A model generated the notes under the pieces. It had not been told where the DNA came from. It searched no databases and saw only the letters and a list, made by a program, of their open reading frames with translations. From an uncultured Eubacteriales bacterium (lineage in GTDB: Bacteria > Bacillota > Clostridia > Oscillospirales > Oscillospiraceae), in NCBI GenBank assembly GCA_900547405.1, contig URGL01000012.1, forward strand, positions 1 through 45,324: DNA of 45,324 nt. The letters run 5' to 3'. Shown here piece after piece: positions 1 to 7,946 of this stretch. The position numbers were made by a program, and so were the translations under genes. Position 1 is the stretch's first letter. Each line of letters opens with the position of its first letter.

Positions 1-100
1 CCTATCCGGGAGATTGTGACCGGAGGGAATCCCCTTGCGGGGCCACACCAGTGACCTCGGTCACTGGTTCGCAATGACAGCTTCTTTTTAGCTATTTTGA
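1..100. repeat. Probable dispersed intergenic repeat with hairpin
   Basis: No gene is seen in the first 130 bases. Positions 48-67 form a perfect hairpin (8-bp arms ccagtgac and gtcactgg around ctcg), followed by ttcgcaatgaca. The layout resembles short palindromic repeats I associate with intergenic spaces of Oscillospiraceae genomes. It occurs only once here, so repeat status is inferred from memory and not shown by the window. Confidence 0.35.
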
Positions 101-130
101 CCCATCTGAGTCCTTAGTGCGACATCCCCA

Positions 131-550
131 TCAGTACAGGGTCTCCTCTTCTTCCTCAAAGAGGATGTCGTTGATCTCAAACAAATCTTTCCCGTGGGTG
201 ATGCCGAAGAGGATGATGGCATCCCGCTTGTTTTTGGGGTAGAGCTGGGCGCAGCCGCAGAGCTTCAGCAGCTCCTGGGTCTCCTCCAGGGTTGCCTGCA
301 TGCCGATACACATACAGATCAGTCGGCTCCGGGAGGGGTTCCGCTTCCCGGAGAACACCTGGTGCAGGTACACCTCGCTCATGCCTGCCCGCTTGGCCAG
401 CACGGACTTGGATATCCGCTTTTTCAGGAAAAACTCGTTCAGGATCTCAAAGGCCTGGATCTGCGCAAAGTTCTCCTGGTTCTCCGCCAGAAACTGCCCC
501 AGGTCCGGAGCCTCCATCAGGCCCTCCTGCAAATCGCCGGTTTCTTTCAT
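131..550 (-). CDS. Small XRE-like helix-turn-helix DNA-binding protein
   Basis: This 139-residue protein has a Cro/CI-type helix-turn-helix at about residues 44-75: a helix with SKSVLAKRAGMSE followed by the recognition helix VYLHQVFSGKRNPSRS. The C-terminus is very acidic (FEEEEE). No second enzymatic or ligand-binding domain is visible. The ATG at 550 has GGCGGG upstream in a suitable place. The gene diverges from the kinase-like gene at 624 with about 70 bp between the start codons, so it could regulate the kinase and zinc-ribbon genes. That link is inferred from position only. Its target and signal are unknown. Confidence 0.7.
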   Translation of the reverse strand: MKETGDLQEGLMEAPDLGQFLAENQENFAQIQAFEILNEFFLKKRISKSVLAKRAGMSEVYLHQVFSGKRNPSRSRLICMCIGMQATLEETQELLKLCGCAQLYPKNKRDAIILFGITHGKDLFEINDILFEEEEETLY

Positions 551-563
551 TGTTCATCCCGCC

Positions 564-592
564 TTTACATTCTTTGCAAAATCGTATATAAT
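564..592 (+). promoter_or_regulatory. Promoter of the kinase-like gene
   Basis: TTTACA (564-569) and TATAAT (587-592) are separated by 17 bp, a near-consensus sigma-A promoter. Transcription would start around 599, about 25 bases before the ATG at 624. It lies just upstream of the divergent HTH gene, whose product could act here. Confidence 0.65.
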
Positions 593-623
593 CATCTTAC
601 TCGCGTCTGCCAGAGAAATCAAT

Positions 624-1352
624 ATGCTGGTTGCATACCTTGGGGGGATTTTTATTTACCAATTTCTTCTGTCCAGTATCGAAAAGGAATACGATACCGT
701 AAAGGTCCTGAAGTCCGGGGACCGGGGCACCGTCACTTTGCTGCGGCACAGGGCCACCCATGCCCAATTCATTTTCCGGCAGTTTACCGGCAGCGCCGAT
801 GTATATCAGAAATTGTTGGGCCTGTCCTGCCCCCATCTGCCCCAGATCCTGGAGGCAGCCAGCGAAGGGGAGCAGGTGGCCGTATTGGAGGAATATATCC
901 AGGGGGACTCTCTGGATTACCTTCTCCGGGGTTCTCTCTTCTCCCAGCGGGAGACCCGTCAGATCGGGCGGCAGCTGTGCCAGGGCCTGTGGGTCCTCCA
1001 CAGCCTGGGAGCCGTCCACCGGGATGTGAAGCCGGAGAATGTGATCCTCCGGGGAAACCAGGCAGTGCTCATCGACTTTGACGCCTCCCGGATCGTCAAG
1101 CTGGAAAACGAAGCCGACACCCAGGTCCTGGGCACCACCGGCTTTGCCGCCCCGGAGCAATACGGCATCGGCCAGAGTGACCGGCGGGCGGACATCTATT
1201 CTCTTGGGGTGCTGATGAACATCCTCTGCACCGGCAAGCACCCATCCGTAGAGCTGGCCAAGGGGCGGCTGGGCCGGATCATCCAGAAGTGCACCATGAT
1301 CAGCCCCAGCAGCCGCTACCAGTCCGTTGCCGCTTTGATGGAAGCCCTGTAA
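624..1352 (+). CDS. Short Ser/Thr protein kinase-like protein, partly degenerate
   Basis: The product has 242 residues and is a bare kinase domain without PASTA repeats or a clear C-terminal membrane anchor. A glycine-rich loop remnant (SGDRGTV) lies at about 31-37. The catalytic loop HRDVKPEN is intact at 132-139, and the APE segment reads AAPEQY at 175-180. Two key sites are altered: the beta-3 lysine appears as arginine (FIFRQF, R52) and DFG reads DFD (151-153). It may therefore be weakly active or a pseudokinase. The start was chosen at 624 because the promoter at 564-592 lies just upstream and the open frame before it does not look like kinase sequence; the ribosome site is weak. A hairpin at 1448-1480 separates it from the zinc-ribbon genes, which may still be partners. 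Confidence 0.7.
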   Translation: MLVAYLGGIFIYQFLLSSIEKEYDTVKVLKSGDRGTVTLLRHRATHAQFIFRQFTGSADVYQKLLGLSCPHLPQILEAASEGEQVAVLEEYIQGDSLDYLLRGSLFSQRETRQIGRQLCQGLWVLHSLGAVHRDVKPENVILRGNQAVLIDFDASRIVKLENEADTQVLGTTGFAAPEQYGIGQSDRRADIYSLGVLMNILCTGKHPSVELAKGRLGRIIQKCTMISPSSRYQSVAALMEAL

Positions 1353-1447
1353 AAAATTTTTTCGGGTACTATGCAGCCAGCATATTGTTTTTGATCGCTT
1401 TTTGCTGTATGCTGAGTTTGCCCGGTGCCTACAGCTCCAGGGCAGCT

Positions 1448-1485
1448 TTCCCGGGCCCCCTCTGCCAACAGGCCCGGGAATTTTT
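1448..1485 (+). terminator. Rho-independent terminator or attenuator
   Basis: A 10-bp stem (ttcccgggcc / ggcccgggaa, 1448-1457 and 1471-1480) with a 13-base loop is followed by TTTTT. It sits between the kinase gene and the zinc-ribbon pair, only about 20 bp before the latter's start codon. It could end the kinase transcript or attenuate readthrough. Confidence 0.6.
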
Positions 1486-1501
1486 CAAAGGGTGAAGGAT
1501 C

Positions 1502-2152
1502 ATGTCTAAAAATTGCCGATATTGCGGAAAGCCTCTGCCGGAGGAGGCCGCTTTTTGTCCCTACTGCGCCAGGAGCCAGCTGGATGCGCAAGAAGCGCCG
1601 GAGCCGCCCCGCTCTCCGAAGAAGCCGCCCTTGCTTCTCATACCGCTTCTTGCCGCCGCTTTGCTGGTCTGGGGTTGGTGGGTTTCCCGTTCTTCGCGGC
1701 CTGAGGAAGTGCCGCCGGAAACCACGGCAGAGACCACCAGGGCAGCGGAAACGACTTTGCCGCCGGAGACCACGCTGCCGCCGGAAACGACTTTGCCGCC
1801 GGAGACTACCGCTCCAACCACCGAGGCGGAAACAGAGCCCACAGGGGAAGCCGTCCCCGCCGGGACCACTTCCCGCTGGGTCCAGGGAGACCGAATCGCC
1901 CATCTGGATGAGGGGCTGGATGGGTATCTCGAATATTCCGAGCTGAATCTGGAAGGACAAGTGGTCTACCACCTGATCTATTACAATACCGGCGAAAGTG
2001 CGTATGTCACCGTCTATTCGGAGGATGGAGCCCAGCTCAGTTCCTACAGGACCGCCGATGTAGAGGGTGAACTGGCCGCCCGGGGCGTTGACCTGAACAA
2101 CCTCCCCGAAAACCGAATCTCGGTGCAGAAAGGCTTCAAGGTGATCCCATGA
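1502..2152 (+). CDS. Zinc-ribbon, single-pass membrane protein of unknown function
   Basis: The product has 216 residues. The N-terminus carries a CxxC-CxxC zinc ribbon (C5, C8, C19, C22) predicted to be cytoplasmic, then one hydrophobic segment at about 43-60. A Thr/Pro/Glu-rich linker (about 68-115) contains repeated ETTLPP units, and a folded C-terminal domain of about 90 residues follows, probably outside the membrane. GGGTGAAGG precedes the ATG. The stop overlaps the next gene's start (ATGA), so the two are translationally coupled and have the same architecture. Zinc-ribbon proteins of this layout are common near Ser/Thr kinases in Clostridia; a role in envelope sensing is inference. I do not recognise the C-terminal domain. 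Confidence 0.7.
   Translation: MSKNCRYCGKPLPEEAAFCPYCARSQLDAQEAPEPPRSPKKPPLLLIPLLAAALLVWGWWVSRSSRPEEVPPETTAETTRAAETTLPPETTLPPETTLPPETTAPTTEAETEPTGEAVPAGTTSRWVQGDRIAHLDEGLDGYLEYSELNLEGQVVYHLIYYNTGESAYVTVYSEDGAQLSSYRTADVEGELAARGVDLNNLPENRISVQKGFKVIP
1751..1804 (+). repeat. 18-bp tandem repeat in the linker
   Basis: Three 18-bp units (1751-1768, 1769-1786, 1787-1804) encode TTLPPE repeats in the linker of the zinc-ribbon protein. Units one and three are identical and the middle one differs at a few bases. Such repeats can change copy number by slippage, which would alter linker length without a frameshift. Confidence 0.85.
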
Positions 2153-2871
2153 AAACATGTATCCACTGCGGCGCGGCGCTGCCGGATGACGCCCGGTTCT
2201 GCCACAAGTGCGCCGGTGCCCAGGGCCCCAAGCGGAAGGCCGGAGGGCCCTTCCCCTGGCGCAGAACCGTGGCAGTCCTCGGGCCGGTGGTGGCACTGGT
2301 CGGTCTGCTTGCCGCTTTCCGGCGGCCCGCGGAAGCTCTGCCTCCTGTCCCGGAGGAAACCGCCGCCCCCGTCATAGAAGAAAGCACCCTGCCCCCCACG
2401 ACGGAAGCCCCCGTCCCCACGGAATCCCGGGCCCCCATAGCCCGGCGGAACCCCATCCACTTCACCAAGGTCAAAACCGAAGAAGAGGACGGCTGGAACT
2501 ATCATGCCACTTATACAAAAATGGGGGATACATTCATTGAGGGCACCTATACCTCCTCAGACGGCAAGATTGAGCAGGCCATTTTGCGGCTGGACGGCAC
2601 CCTCCGGGCCCACTACCAGTACAACCCCCAGCACGGCATTGTAGAATACTCGGAATCCTATCCAAACGGCAACTGGTCCTTCCATGTCATCGGCTCAAGC
2701 GACAGCAAGGGAGACTGGGCCAAAAGCTTTGACGAAAATGGCAACGTTACGCAGTCCCAGCGGATCTCCCATCCGCTCAGCTACATCGAGCAGCGCCGCC
2801 TGAAAGTGGACGACGTCATCGAGGAATACACCCAGGAGATCCTCGAAAACTGGGACGACAGTCCCCCCTAG
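2149..2871 (+). CDS. Second zinc-ribbon, single-pass membrane protein
   Basis: The product has 240 residues with the plan of the preceding gene: an N-terminal zinc ribbon (C4, C7, C18, C21), a basic stretch, a hydrophobic segment at about 41-60, and a Pro/Thr/Glu-rich linker (about 64-100). The C-terminal domain of about 130 residues is rich in Tyr, Gly and Asp, with phrases such as YTSSDGKIEQAIL and NPQHGIVEYSESYPNG that resemble beta-hairpin repeats. The start overlaps the upstream stop by four bases (ATGA). Parallel architecture suggests duplication or a partnership with the upstream protein. Function is unknown. Confidence 0.7.
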   Translation: MKTCIHCGAALPDDARFCHKCAGAQGPKRKAGGPFPWRRTVAVLGPVVALVGLLAAFRRPAEALPPVPEETAAPVIEESTLPPTTEAPVPTESRAPIARRNPIHFTKVKTEEEDGWNYHATYTKMGDTFIEGTYTSSDGKIEQAILRLDGTLRAHYQYNPQHGIVEYSESYPNGNWSFHVIGSSDSKGDWAKSFDENGNVTQSQRISHPLSYIEQRRLKVDDVIEEYTQEILENWDDSPP

Positions 2872-2921
2872 TTTTTGCAAGAACCCGGCCAAAGAAAATT
2901 CAAAATCCATTCACAAAGCAC

Positions 2922-2950
2922 TTGTATAGCCAGCTTATCCGTGCTATAAT
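2922..2950 (+). promoter_or_regulatory. Promoter of the dicarboxylate symporter gene
   Basis: TTGTAT (2922-2927) and TATAAT (2945-2950) are spaced by 17 bp. The start codon at 3011 lies about 60 bp downstream. This gives the symporter its own transcript, separate from the zinc-ribbon pair. Confidence 0.7.
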
Positions 2951-3010
2951 AAGCCTGCCCTCGCAAGACAGGGCCCCCGTTCTTCCAAAAAACGCTTAGG
3001 AGTGCTGATC

Positions 3011-4240
3011 ATGGAGAAAAAGAAACATATGTCCCTGGCCATGCAGATTTTTGTGGCCACCTTACTTGCCATCTTCGCCGGTGTCCTGTTACAGAGCCAG
3101 GCGGACTTCGCCAACAACTTCATCAAGCCCTTTGGCACCATCTTCCTGAACCTGGTGAAATTCATCGTGGTGCCCATTGTGCTGTTTTCCATTATGTGCG
3201 GCATTATCTCCATGAGTGATATCCGCAAGGTAGGCGTCATCGGCCTGAAGACCGTGGTCTTCTACCTGTGCACCACCGCCTTCGCCGTAACCATCGGCCT
3301 CATAGGCGGCAATCTCTTCAAGGATATGTTCCCCGTAGTCGCCACCACGGACCTGACCTACGAGGCCAGCGCCTCCACCTCCTTTATGGATACTCTGGTG
3401 AATATCTTCCCCTCCAATTTCTTCAAGCCCCTGGTGGAGGGCAATATGCTCCAGGTCATCGTCATGGCCATCCTTATGGGCTTCTCCATCATCCTGGTAG
3501 GCGAAAAGAACGTCCGGGTGGTAGCCGCCTTCAACGACCTGAACGACATCTTCATGAAGTGCATGGAGCTGATCCTGAAGCTCTCCCCCATCGGCGTGTT
3601 CTGCCTGCTGTGCCCCATCATCGCCACCAACGGTCCCGCCATCATCGGCTCCCTGGCCATGGTGCTGCTCACCGCCTATATCTGCTACATCGTCCACGCC
3701 GCGGTGGTCTACTCCCTCACCGTGAAGACCATGGGCGGCATGAGCCCCATCAAGTTCTTTAAGGGCATGATGCCCGCCATCATGTTCGCCTTCTCCAGCG
3801 CGTCCAGCGTGGGCACCCTGCCCATCAACCTGGACTGCACCCAGAAGCTGGGGGCCAAGAAAGAGGTCGCCTCCTTCGTCCTGCCCCTGGGCGCCACCAT
3901 CAACATGGACGGCACCGCCATCTACCAGGGTGTCTGCGCCATCTTCATTGCCTCCTGCTACGGCATCCAGCTGACCCTGCCCCAGATGCTGACCATCGTC
4001 CTCACCGCCACGCTGGCCTCAATCGGCACCGCCGGTGTCCCCGGCGCCGGTATGGTCATGCTGGCCATGGTCCTGACCTCCGTAGGCCTGCCCGTAGACG
4101 GCATCGCCCTGGTCGCCGGCGTAGACCGGATCTTCGACATGGGCCGCACCACCGTCAATATCACCGGCGACGCCGCCTGCGCCATCGTGGTCTCCAACAT
4201 GGAAGCCAAGCGGGAAGCAAAGGAAGCCGGGGAGAAGTAA
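3011..4240 (+). CDS. Cation:dicarboxylate/amino-acid symporter (DAACS family)
   Basis: This 409-residue membrane protein imports a dicarboxylate or acidic/neutral amino acid with sodium or protons. Family marks include the serine-rich re-entrant loop SSASSVGTLP (about 260-269), the NMDGT motif in GATINMDGTA (about 296-305), the second loop IGTAGVPGAGM and the transport-helix segment DRIFDMGRTTVNITGD near the C-terminus. Length matches the GltP/DctA/SstT group. The ATG at 3011 was preferred over the in-frame GTG at 3002 because AGGAG (2997-3001) abuts the GTG but is correctly spaced from the ATG. It stands alone between its promoter and a strong terminator. Substrate cannot be told; glutamate, aspartate, succinate and serine are all possible. 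Confidence 0.88.
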   Translation: MEKKKHMSLAMQIFVATLLAIFAGVLLQSQADFANNFIKPFGTIFLNLVKFIVVPIVLFSIMCGIISMSDIRKVGVIGLKTVVFYLCTTAFAVTIGLIGGNLFKDMFPVVATTDLTYEASASTSFMDTLVNIFPSNFFKPLVEGNMLQVIVMAILMGFSIILVGEKNVRVVAAFNDLNDIFMKCMELILKLSPIGVFCLLCPIIATNGPAIIGSLAMVLLTAYICYIVHAAVVYSLTVKTMGGMSPIKFFKGMMPAIMFAFSSASSVGTLPINLDCTQKLGAKKEVASFVLPLGATINMDGTAIYQGVCAIFIASCYGIQLTLPQMLTIVLTATLASIGTAGVPGAGMVMLAMVLTSVGLPVDGIALVAGVDRIFDMGRTTVNITGDAACAIVVSNMEAKREAKEAGEK

Positions 4241-4256
4241 ATACCGCCGAACCCCA

Positions 4257-4293
4257 CCGCCCGGGCCCCGAAAAGGAGCCCGGGCGGTTTTTT
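4257..4293 (+). terminator. Rho-independent terminator of the symporter gene
   Basis: A perfect 10-bp GC-rich stem (ccgcccgggc / gcccgggcgg) with an 11-base loop is followed by TTTTTT, 16 bp after the stop codon. Confidence 0.9.
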
Positions 4294-4347
4294 GTGTCCC
4301 GGGGGACGGGGGTTTTTCGAAAATTGGGGGCTTATACTCAAAAGAGA

Positions 4348-4388
4348 GGCTGCCTCGAATGATTTTAGAAAATCATTTTGAGGCAGCC
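4348..4388 (-). terminator. Long hairpin, probable terminator of the ribose-type operon
   Basis: ggctgcctc (4348-4356) pairs with gaggcagcc (4380-4388), and an inner AT-rich stem continues inside. On the minus strand it lies about 60 bp after the last gene of the operon and is followed by TCTCTTTT. It converges with the symporter terminator. Confidence 0.6.
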
Positions 4389-4393
4389 CCTAC

Positions 4394-4425
4394 ATATCAT
4401 GCTGGGTGTCCAGTATTGTGGATAT
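4394..4425. other. Hairpin sharing its head with an element at 16003
   Basis: The core ctgggtgtccagtat (4402-4416) is the exact reverse complement of 16003-16017. Flanking atatc and gatat also pair, giving an imperfect hairpin. The two copies sit at the two ends of the twelve-gene ribose-type operon, in opposite orientation. Confidence 0.6.
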
Positions 4426-4449
4426 CAAGTCCGCCAAAAGAAGGCGACT

Positions 4450-5289
4450 TTACAGGCCCAGGACGTTGTGGATGTACTCTCGGCTGATCTGGGCGGAGCG
4501 ATAGTTGCAGACGGGCTGGTAGTCCAGCTCGACACAGAGGATTCCGTCATAGCCGGCAGCCTTCAGCTCCCGGACGATGCCCTTGAAGTCTACGCAGCCG
4601 TAGCCCAGAGGGCGGAAGCGCTTCATGGGCCACTCGGGATTCAGAGTATCGTCGGGATCCAGGTCCTTCAGGTGCATATAGCCAATGCGTTTGCCGTATT
4701 CCCGGACCAGACTGGGGGCATCGATGCCTGCCAGAGTCGTGTGGGCGGTGTCCATGCACAGGAACACGTATTCCGGGTCCGTATTGGCCATGTACAGATC
4801 AATGGCATCCTTATGGAACAGGGCGGTATTGGCATGGGGGTGCATGCAGGCCTTTACTCCGGCTTCCTTGCAGGCCTTGCCGATCTTATTGGAGAGGGCC
4901 GCGTAGGAAAGGACGGTCTCCTTGTTGAGGGGGCGCTCGAAAGGCGTATCCTTCCACATCACACCCTGCATGTTCATATAGTGGGCTCCCACGGCCTTCA
5001 TGAATTCCAGATAGCGCAGCGCCTCCTGATAGTCTTTTTCGGGATCATCGCTAAAGTAGAAGTACAGGTTTTCAAACTTCAGGCCGTACTTATTCACCAC
5101 CTGCTTGAAGCCCTCAATGTCGTCGGCATAGTAGTCGGCGATCCAGTTGAAGTTCTCGGCGGTCTCATAGCCCAGGTCGGAAATATCCCGGAGGTAGCGC
5201 TCGAAGTTTTCCTTATGGCGTTCGTTGATGGGGTTCCAGTCGTCAAATTCGTTGGAGATCCAGGTCCAGCCAGTGTATCCGATTTTCAT
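4450..5289 (-). CDS. Sugar phosphate isomerase/epimerase-like TIM-barrel protein
   Basis: The product has 279 residues of the xylose-isomerase-like TIM-barrel (AP endonuclease 2) family, which includes IolE, IolI and ketose epimerases. Expected metal-ligand segments are visible: CMHPHANT in mid-protein, CMDTAHTTLAGID, YMHLKDLD and CVELD near the C-terminus. The start at 5289 (MKIGYTG) was chosen because AAGGAAG lies upstream; the open frame continues 20 codons further without a ribosome site. It is the last gene of the operon. It probably isomerises, epimerises or dehydrates a free or keto sugar made by the upstream dehydrogenase and ThuA-like genes; the substrate is unknown. Confidence 0.8.
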   Translation of the reverse strand: MKIGYTGWTWISNEFDDWNPINERHKENFERYLRDISDLGYETAENFNWIADYYADDIEGFKQVVNKYGLKFENLYFYFSDDPEKDYQEALRYLEFMKAVGAHYMNMQGVMWKDTPFERPLNKETVLSYAALSNKIGKACKEAGVKACMHPHANTALFHKDAIDLYMANTDPEYVFLCMDTAHTTLAGIDAPSLVREYGKRIGYMHLKDLDPDDTLNPEWPMKRFRPLGYGCVDFKGIVRELKAAGYDGILCVELDYQPVCNYRSAQISREYIHNVLGL

Positions 5290-5330
5290 AAATAGGTCTT
5301 CCTTTCTGTTTGTTTCATATTCTTTCTGAT

Positions 5331-5753
5331 TTATTTCTTGCGCAGGCACTGGGGGGCCAGACGCTCCGCCTCCTCCCGCAGTGCCTCTGCATCCGGGTAG
5401 GCAAGGGTCTCATCCACCCGGCTATCCGCCAGGACCAGGGCCAGATATCGGGCACGTTTGCCCTTGTGCCGCCCGAAAAGCTGCCGGTCCAGGGTCCTGA
5501 ACGTATCTGGCAGGTTCTCCCGGAGAGGAGCGCTGTCCTCCAGGGGATTGCTCAGATCCTTGGCGTAGGCCCTTTTTACCAACAGGAAAATGGTCCTTCG
5601 CAGCTGCTCCGGCTCCTCTGGCAGAAGCGCTTTCAGCAAGGCCTCCAGCTTTTCCCGCTGGGCGGCACCATAGGGGTAGCTGGCTGCTTCCAGCTCCCGC
5701 TTGTCCCGCTCCGCCTGCTCCTTGCTTTTGAACAGGAAATTGAGAATGCTCAT
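5331..5753 (-). CDS. Small helical protein of unknown function
   Basis: The product has 140 residues, is highly charged and is predicted almost entirely helical. It starts MSILNFLFKSKEQAERDKREL and ends in a basic stretch (CLRKK). No signal peptide, membrane segment or known motif is seen. GGAGAAAG stands before the ATG. It sits inside the operon, 12 bp after the MFS transporter stop and 41 bp before the isomerase start, so co-expression is likely. I do not recognise the family. Confidence 0.6.
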   Translation of the reverse strand: MSILNFLFKSKEQAERDKRELEAASYPYGAAQREKLEALLKALLPEEPEQLRRTIFLLVKRAYAKDLSNPLEDSAPLRENLPDTFRTLDRQLFGRHKGKRARYLALVLADSRVDETLAYPDAEALREEAERLAPQCLRKK

Positions 5754-5765
5754 ACTCTTTCTCCG

Positions 5766-7010
5766 TTAAATCTGAGTCTTGCGAAGCTGCTTGCTCTTAT
5801 TCAAAGCAAAGGCGCCGATGAGCACCGCAGCACCGTAAAGGCAGATGGCCATGAGGAAAGCCCCTACGTAGCTGCCCCCCACATCGTAGAAGAGGCCGAT
5901 GGATGAGAAGGACAGGGCACCTACCATGGAGTTGCCCATCATCATCAAAGACCAGATGGAGGAATAGTCCTTTTCGCCCAGAGCCGTCTTGGCCAGCAGT
6001 GGGCACTGGACCGTATACATACTGCCTCCCAGGCCCACCAGGAAGGAGGCCAGCATACACAGCATGGGGTTCCCGATGCTGGCGATCATGGTGCCGTAGC
6101 CCAGGGCAATGAACACAAAGCCCCAGATAAGGCCCGCCTTTACACCGAACTTATCGTTGATATAGCCCAGGCACACGGAGCAGATGACACAGCCGCAGCT
6201 CATGAGCATGGCGGCGTTGGCACCGAAGTCAATGGACTTCCCCAGTTCCATGGTGGCGAAGTTGGCAATGTACTGCTGCACACCGCAGCCCACGCTATAG
6301 AGCATGCAGGTAAACCAGACGATGTAGAAAAGAGGCATTCTGAGGGCCTGCTTCCGGGTAAAGCCCCACTCGCTGACTGCTGCCGCCGGGCTGTCCGCCG
6401 GGGCTTCCTCCGCGCCATAGGGCTGGACGCCCACTTCCTCCGGGCTCTTGATCAGGAAGAACACAGCAGGAACGGAGACCACCAGGCAGATGGCCGCCAA
6501 GATGCCATAGGCCCCCCGCCAGCCGAAGGCGGTGATAAGAACGGCGGAGAGCTTGGTATAGAGGATCATGGCAATGTTCTCCGCGGCGATGATGATGCCA
6601 AGGATGGTGCCCGCCTTCTTCTTGAACCACATATTCACCACCACGGGAATGGCCACATAGCCCGTAAAGGCAACGCCCACGCCCACAATGGCTCCGGAAA
6701 TGTAGAATGGAAACACGGACTTATATGTGGCCATCAGGCCGATGCCGATGACCTGGGCCAGAGCGGCAATGCCCATGACCTTGCCCACATGGCCCTTGGC
6801 GATGGTTTTCGCGGCAGTGGTATACATCAATGCCATGGCGGCAGCCTCCACGCTGACCAGCATGGTAAAGGCACTGACGGAGCAGCCGAACTCCTGGACC
6901 ACCGGGGTAACAAAATTGCCGGCAATGCACATGACGACGCCACCCAGGCCGATCTTCAAAAGGATGCAGCTGGCAAACACGATCCAGGCATAATGGATTT
7001 TCTTTTTCAC
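5766..7010 (-). CDS. MFS transporter, OFA-like
   Basis: This 414-residue protein has about 12 membrane spans and a central hydrophilic loop around residues 195-215. The opening HYAWIVFASCILLKIGLGG, the FGWRGAYGILAAICLVVSVPA segment near the middle and the symmetrical halves resemble oxalate/formate-antiporter-type MFS proteins often found in carbohydrate loci. The start is GTG at 7010, supported by AGAGGAG eight bases upstream. The operon already encodes an ABC importer, so this carrier may take up a related compound or export a product. Substrate is unknown. Confidence 0.8.
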   Translation of the reverse strand: MKKKIHYAWIVFASCILLKIGLGGVVMCIAGNFVTPVVQEFGCSVSAFTMLVSVEAAAMALMYTTAAKTIAKGHVGKVMGIAALAQVIGIGLMATYKSVFPFYISGAIVGVGVAFTGYVAIPVVVNMWFKKKAGTILGIIIAAENIAMILYTKLSAVLITAFGWRGAYGILAAICLVVSVPAVFFLIKSPEEVGVQPYGAEEAPADSPAAAVSEWGFTRKQALRMPLFYIVWFTCMLYSVGCGVQQYIANFATMELGKSIDFGANAAMLMSCGCVICSVCLGYINDKFGVKAGLIWGFVFIALGYGTMIASIGNPMLCMLASFLVGLGGSMYTVQCPLLAKTALGEKDYSSIWSLMMMGNSMVGALSFSSIGLFYDVGGSYVGAFLMAICLYGAAVLIGAFALNKSKQLRKTQI

Positions 7011-7028
7011 GCAGGTTCTCCTCTCTTA

Positions 7029-7880
7029 TCAGACCGCACCCTTGATCACATCGGTTTTCAGGGGGCTGTTCCGGCCCTCGTTTCTGGGCAGGCGGCGTTC
7101 GATGGCGGCCCGGGCAAATTCAATGTCCTCCGCCGCCTCTTCCTCGTTGAAGCAGCCGATACAGACCATATCCTGCTCCCGGATGGTATTGTAGCTGAAA
7201 TTCAGGCCCACAAAAGGCGTGGTTCGTCCGGCGGCGCAGGGCTTGATGGTGATCACCGGCTTTTTAGCGGCATGGATGATCTTGATCACGGACTCGATCT
7301 CCACCTGCATCAGAAAGCCCATGCAGTTGTAGATCTGGATATAGGTCTCCACATCGTAGTCATTCAGATCCGCATACTGGATGACCTCCGGCATATGGGC
7401 GGACAATCCGGGGATCATCCCCGCGTCCCGGATCATAGACAGGTAGTCCGGCAGTCGGTCCATAGTCTTCTTATTCTTGTTCATCAGCTGCTCTACGCAG
7501 GAGTGCAGGGGCAGGCAGAAGGTTGCTCCATTGGCGGCGCATTTTTTGATCTCCTGCTCCGCTTCCATTCGGGCCGTAGGGTTGTCGTCCATGTTCAGCA
7601 CCGGCTCGTCAATGAGGATCATCTTTTTGCCGGTTTTGTCCTGGGCCATATCCACCGCCTTTTTCAGGTTGGGGTCCACGTTAAAGAGGCCCAGCACCGC
7701 GTCAATGCCTTGGTTCAAAAAAGTTTCGAAGATGGCCGCTGTAGAAGCCGGGTCCTGGTGGGCCTTACGGATCATATTGTCCCCCGCCGCCCCGGTGTGG
7801 CTGAAGCCGGAGATCCAGTTGCAGCCGATGATCATTCTGGGCAGGGAGACCCCGCCTACCATTGTTCTGGGAAAGTCCAT
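7029..7880 (-). CDS. Aldo/keto-reductase-like TIM-barrel protein, function unknown
   Basis: The product has 283 residues. The C-terminal part (SYNTIREQDMVCIGCFNEEEAAEDIEF, cut here to its core DMVCIGCFNEEEAAEDIEF) resembles the cofactor-binding end of aldo/keto reductases, and the N-terminal MVGGVSLPRMIIGCNWISG fits the first strand. The classic Asp-Tyr-Lys-His tetrad is not evident, so it may be a lyase, isomerase or non-reductase relative. MDFPRTM at 7880 has AGGAG upstream, whereas the longer reading frame from 7907 has none. It lies between the zinc dehydrogenase and the MFS gene, so a role in the same sugar pathway is likely. Confidence 0.6.
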   Translation of the reverse strand: MDFPRTMVGGVSLPRMIIGCNWISGFSHTGAAGDNMIRKAHQDPASTAAIFETFLNQGIDAVLGLFNVDPNLKKAVDMAQDKTGKKMILIDEPVLNMDDNPTARMEAEQEIKKCAANGATFCLPLHSCVEQLMNKNKKTMDRLPDYLSMIRDAGMIPGLSAHMPEVIQYADLNDYDVETYIQIYNCMGFLMQVEIESVIKIIHAAKKPVITIKPCAAGRTTPFVGLNFSYNTIREQDMVCIGCFNEEEAAEDIEFARAAIERRLPRNEGRNSPLKTDVIKGAV

Positions 7881-7904
7881 AGGTTTCTCCTCTCTAACCC
7901 CGGA

Positions 7905-7931
7905 CACGCCCCGCGAAAGACGCGGAGCGTG
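7905..7931 (-). other. Intercistronic hairpin
   Basis: cacgccccgcg (7905-7915) and cgcggagcgtg (7921-7931) form an 11-bp stem with one mismatch and a five-base loop. It lies between the zinc dehydrogenase stop and the aldo/keto-reductase-like start. There is no T-run, so it is more likely an mRNA stabiliser or processing site than a full terminator. Confidence 0.5.
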
Positions 7932-7946
7932 AGGGGGTATTGGTCC

